A stretch of DNA of 5,454 bases from Bdellovibrio sp. (GTDB lineage Bacteria > Bdellovibrionota > UBA1018), in contig JACRAO010000048.1 in the NCBI GenBank assembly GCA_016213345.1, positions 1 to 5,454 of the forward strand, given 5' to 3'. Position numbers and translations under genes: made by a program. The notes beneath the pieces were generated by a model that was not told the DNA's origin, did not search any database, and saw only the letters and a list, made by a program, of their open reading frames with translations. The first letter of the stretch is position 1. The number at the start of each line of letters is the position of its first letter. Shown here one piece after another: positions 5,232-5,454 of this stretch.

Positions 5232-5454
5232 ATGACCGACGAACATAAACCTTATATTCCGACTACAGCTTCGGTTGCTGAACTGACACTAGTGCCAATA
5301 CTGATGGGAATTGTTTTAGGCATTGTTTTTGGTGCCTCTTCTCTTTATTTGGCGCTCAAAGTAGGTATGACAGTGAGTGCTTCTATCCCGATTGCTGTGT
5401 TATCAATTACTTTGTTTAAAGCTTTTTCTAAACTATTTGGATTAAGAAAATCTA
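5232..5454 (+). CDS. OPT-family oligopeptide transporter, 3' end outside window
   Basis: This is the N-terminal 74 residues of a proton-coupled oligopeptide transporter of the OPT family, an inner-membrane protein usually of 600-700 residues. The start MTDEHKPYIP followed by LTLVPILMGIVLGIVFGA and then SLYLALKVGMTVSASIPIAV is the family's hallmark N-terminus: a short cytoplasmic leader, first membrane helix, and the conserved YLxLKVGxTVSASIP motif leading into the next helix. The start at ATG 5232 is supported by AAGGGGAGG at 5215-5223. The gene runs off the window, so integrity cannot be judged. Some OPT members carry metal-siderophore chelates instead of peptides. The nearby Opp operon makes peptide uptake the more attractive reading, but the substrate is not determined by what is visible. 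Confidence 0.9.
   Translation, partial: MTDEHKPYIPTTASVAELTLVPILMGIVLGIVFGASSLYLALKVGMTVSASIPIAVLSITLFKAFSKLFGLRKS

Overview
The window is AT-rich bacterial chromosome from what is probably a Gram-negative organism. Evidence for that is a Sec signal peptide with an AXA cleavage site, Opp/Dpp-type peptide import genes, and an OPT-family transporter of the type found in proteobacteria and relatives. I cannot name the taxon from sequence alone.

Layout: (1) Positions 2-2686, plus strand, hold the 3' part of an oligopeptide/dipeptide ABC importer operon: a permease cut by the window edge (oppC-like), then two ATPases (oppD- and oppF-like). They are packed 0 and 15 bp apart and are surely co-transcribed. 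(2) Positions 2679-2738 hold a 24-bp-period tandem hairpin repeat enclosed by 8-bp inverted arms that overlap the oppF stop codon. It is a probable operon end. (3) Positions 2748-3395 hold a toxin-first HigB/HigA-type toxin-antitoxin pair. It is preceded by a 32-bp near-perfect palindrome overlying an extended -10 promoter, a strong candidate autoregulatory operator. (4) Positions 3401-4477, minus strand, encode a predicted exported protein. It converges on the antitoxin with a 5-bp gap. Its C-terminal half resembles a protein-kinase fold, with a Gly-rich loop and a terminal DFE motif, but usual catalytic residues appear to be missing. (5) Positions 4606-5130, minus strand, encode an ORF6N-domain DNA-binding protein of the phage/KilA-N type. 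(6) From 5232 to the window end, plus strand and divergent from the ORF6N gene, is the start of an OPT-family oligopeptide transporter.

The whole reads as two peptide-uptake systems (the ATP-driven Opp complex and the secondary transporter OPT) separated by about 2.4 kb of accessory genes: a toxin-antitoxin pair, an exported kinase-like orphan and a phage-type regulator. No transposase, integrase, tRNA, rRNA or CRISPR array was seen. The least ordinary parts are the exported degenerate kinase-like protein, the twin-hairpin repeat and the operator palindrome.
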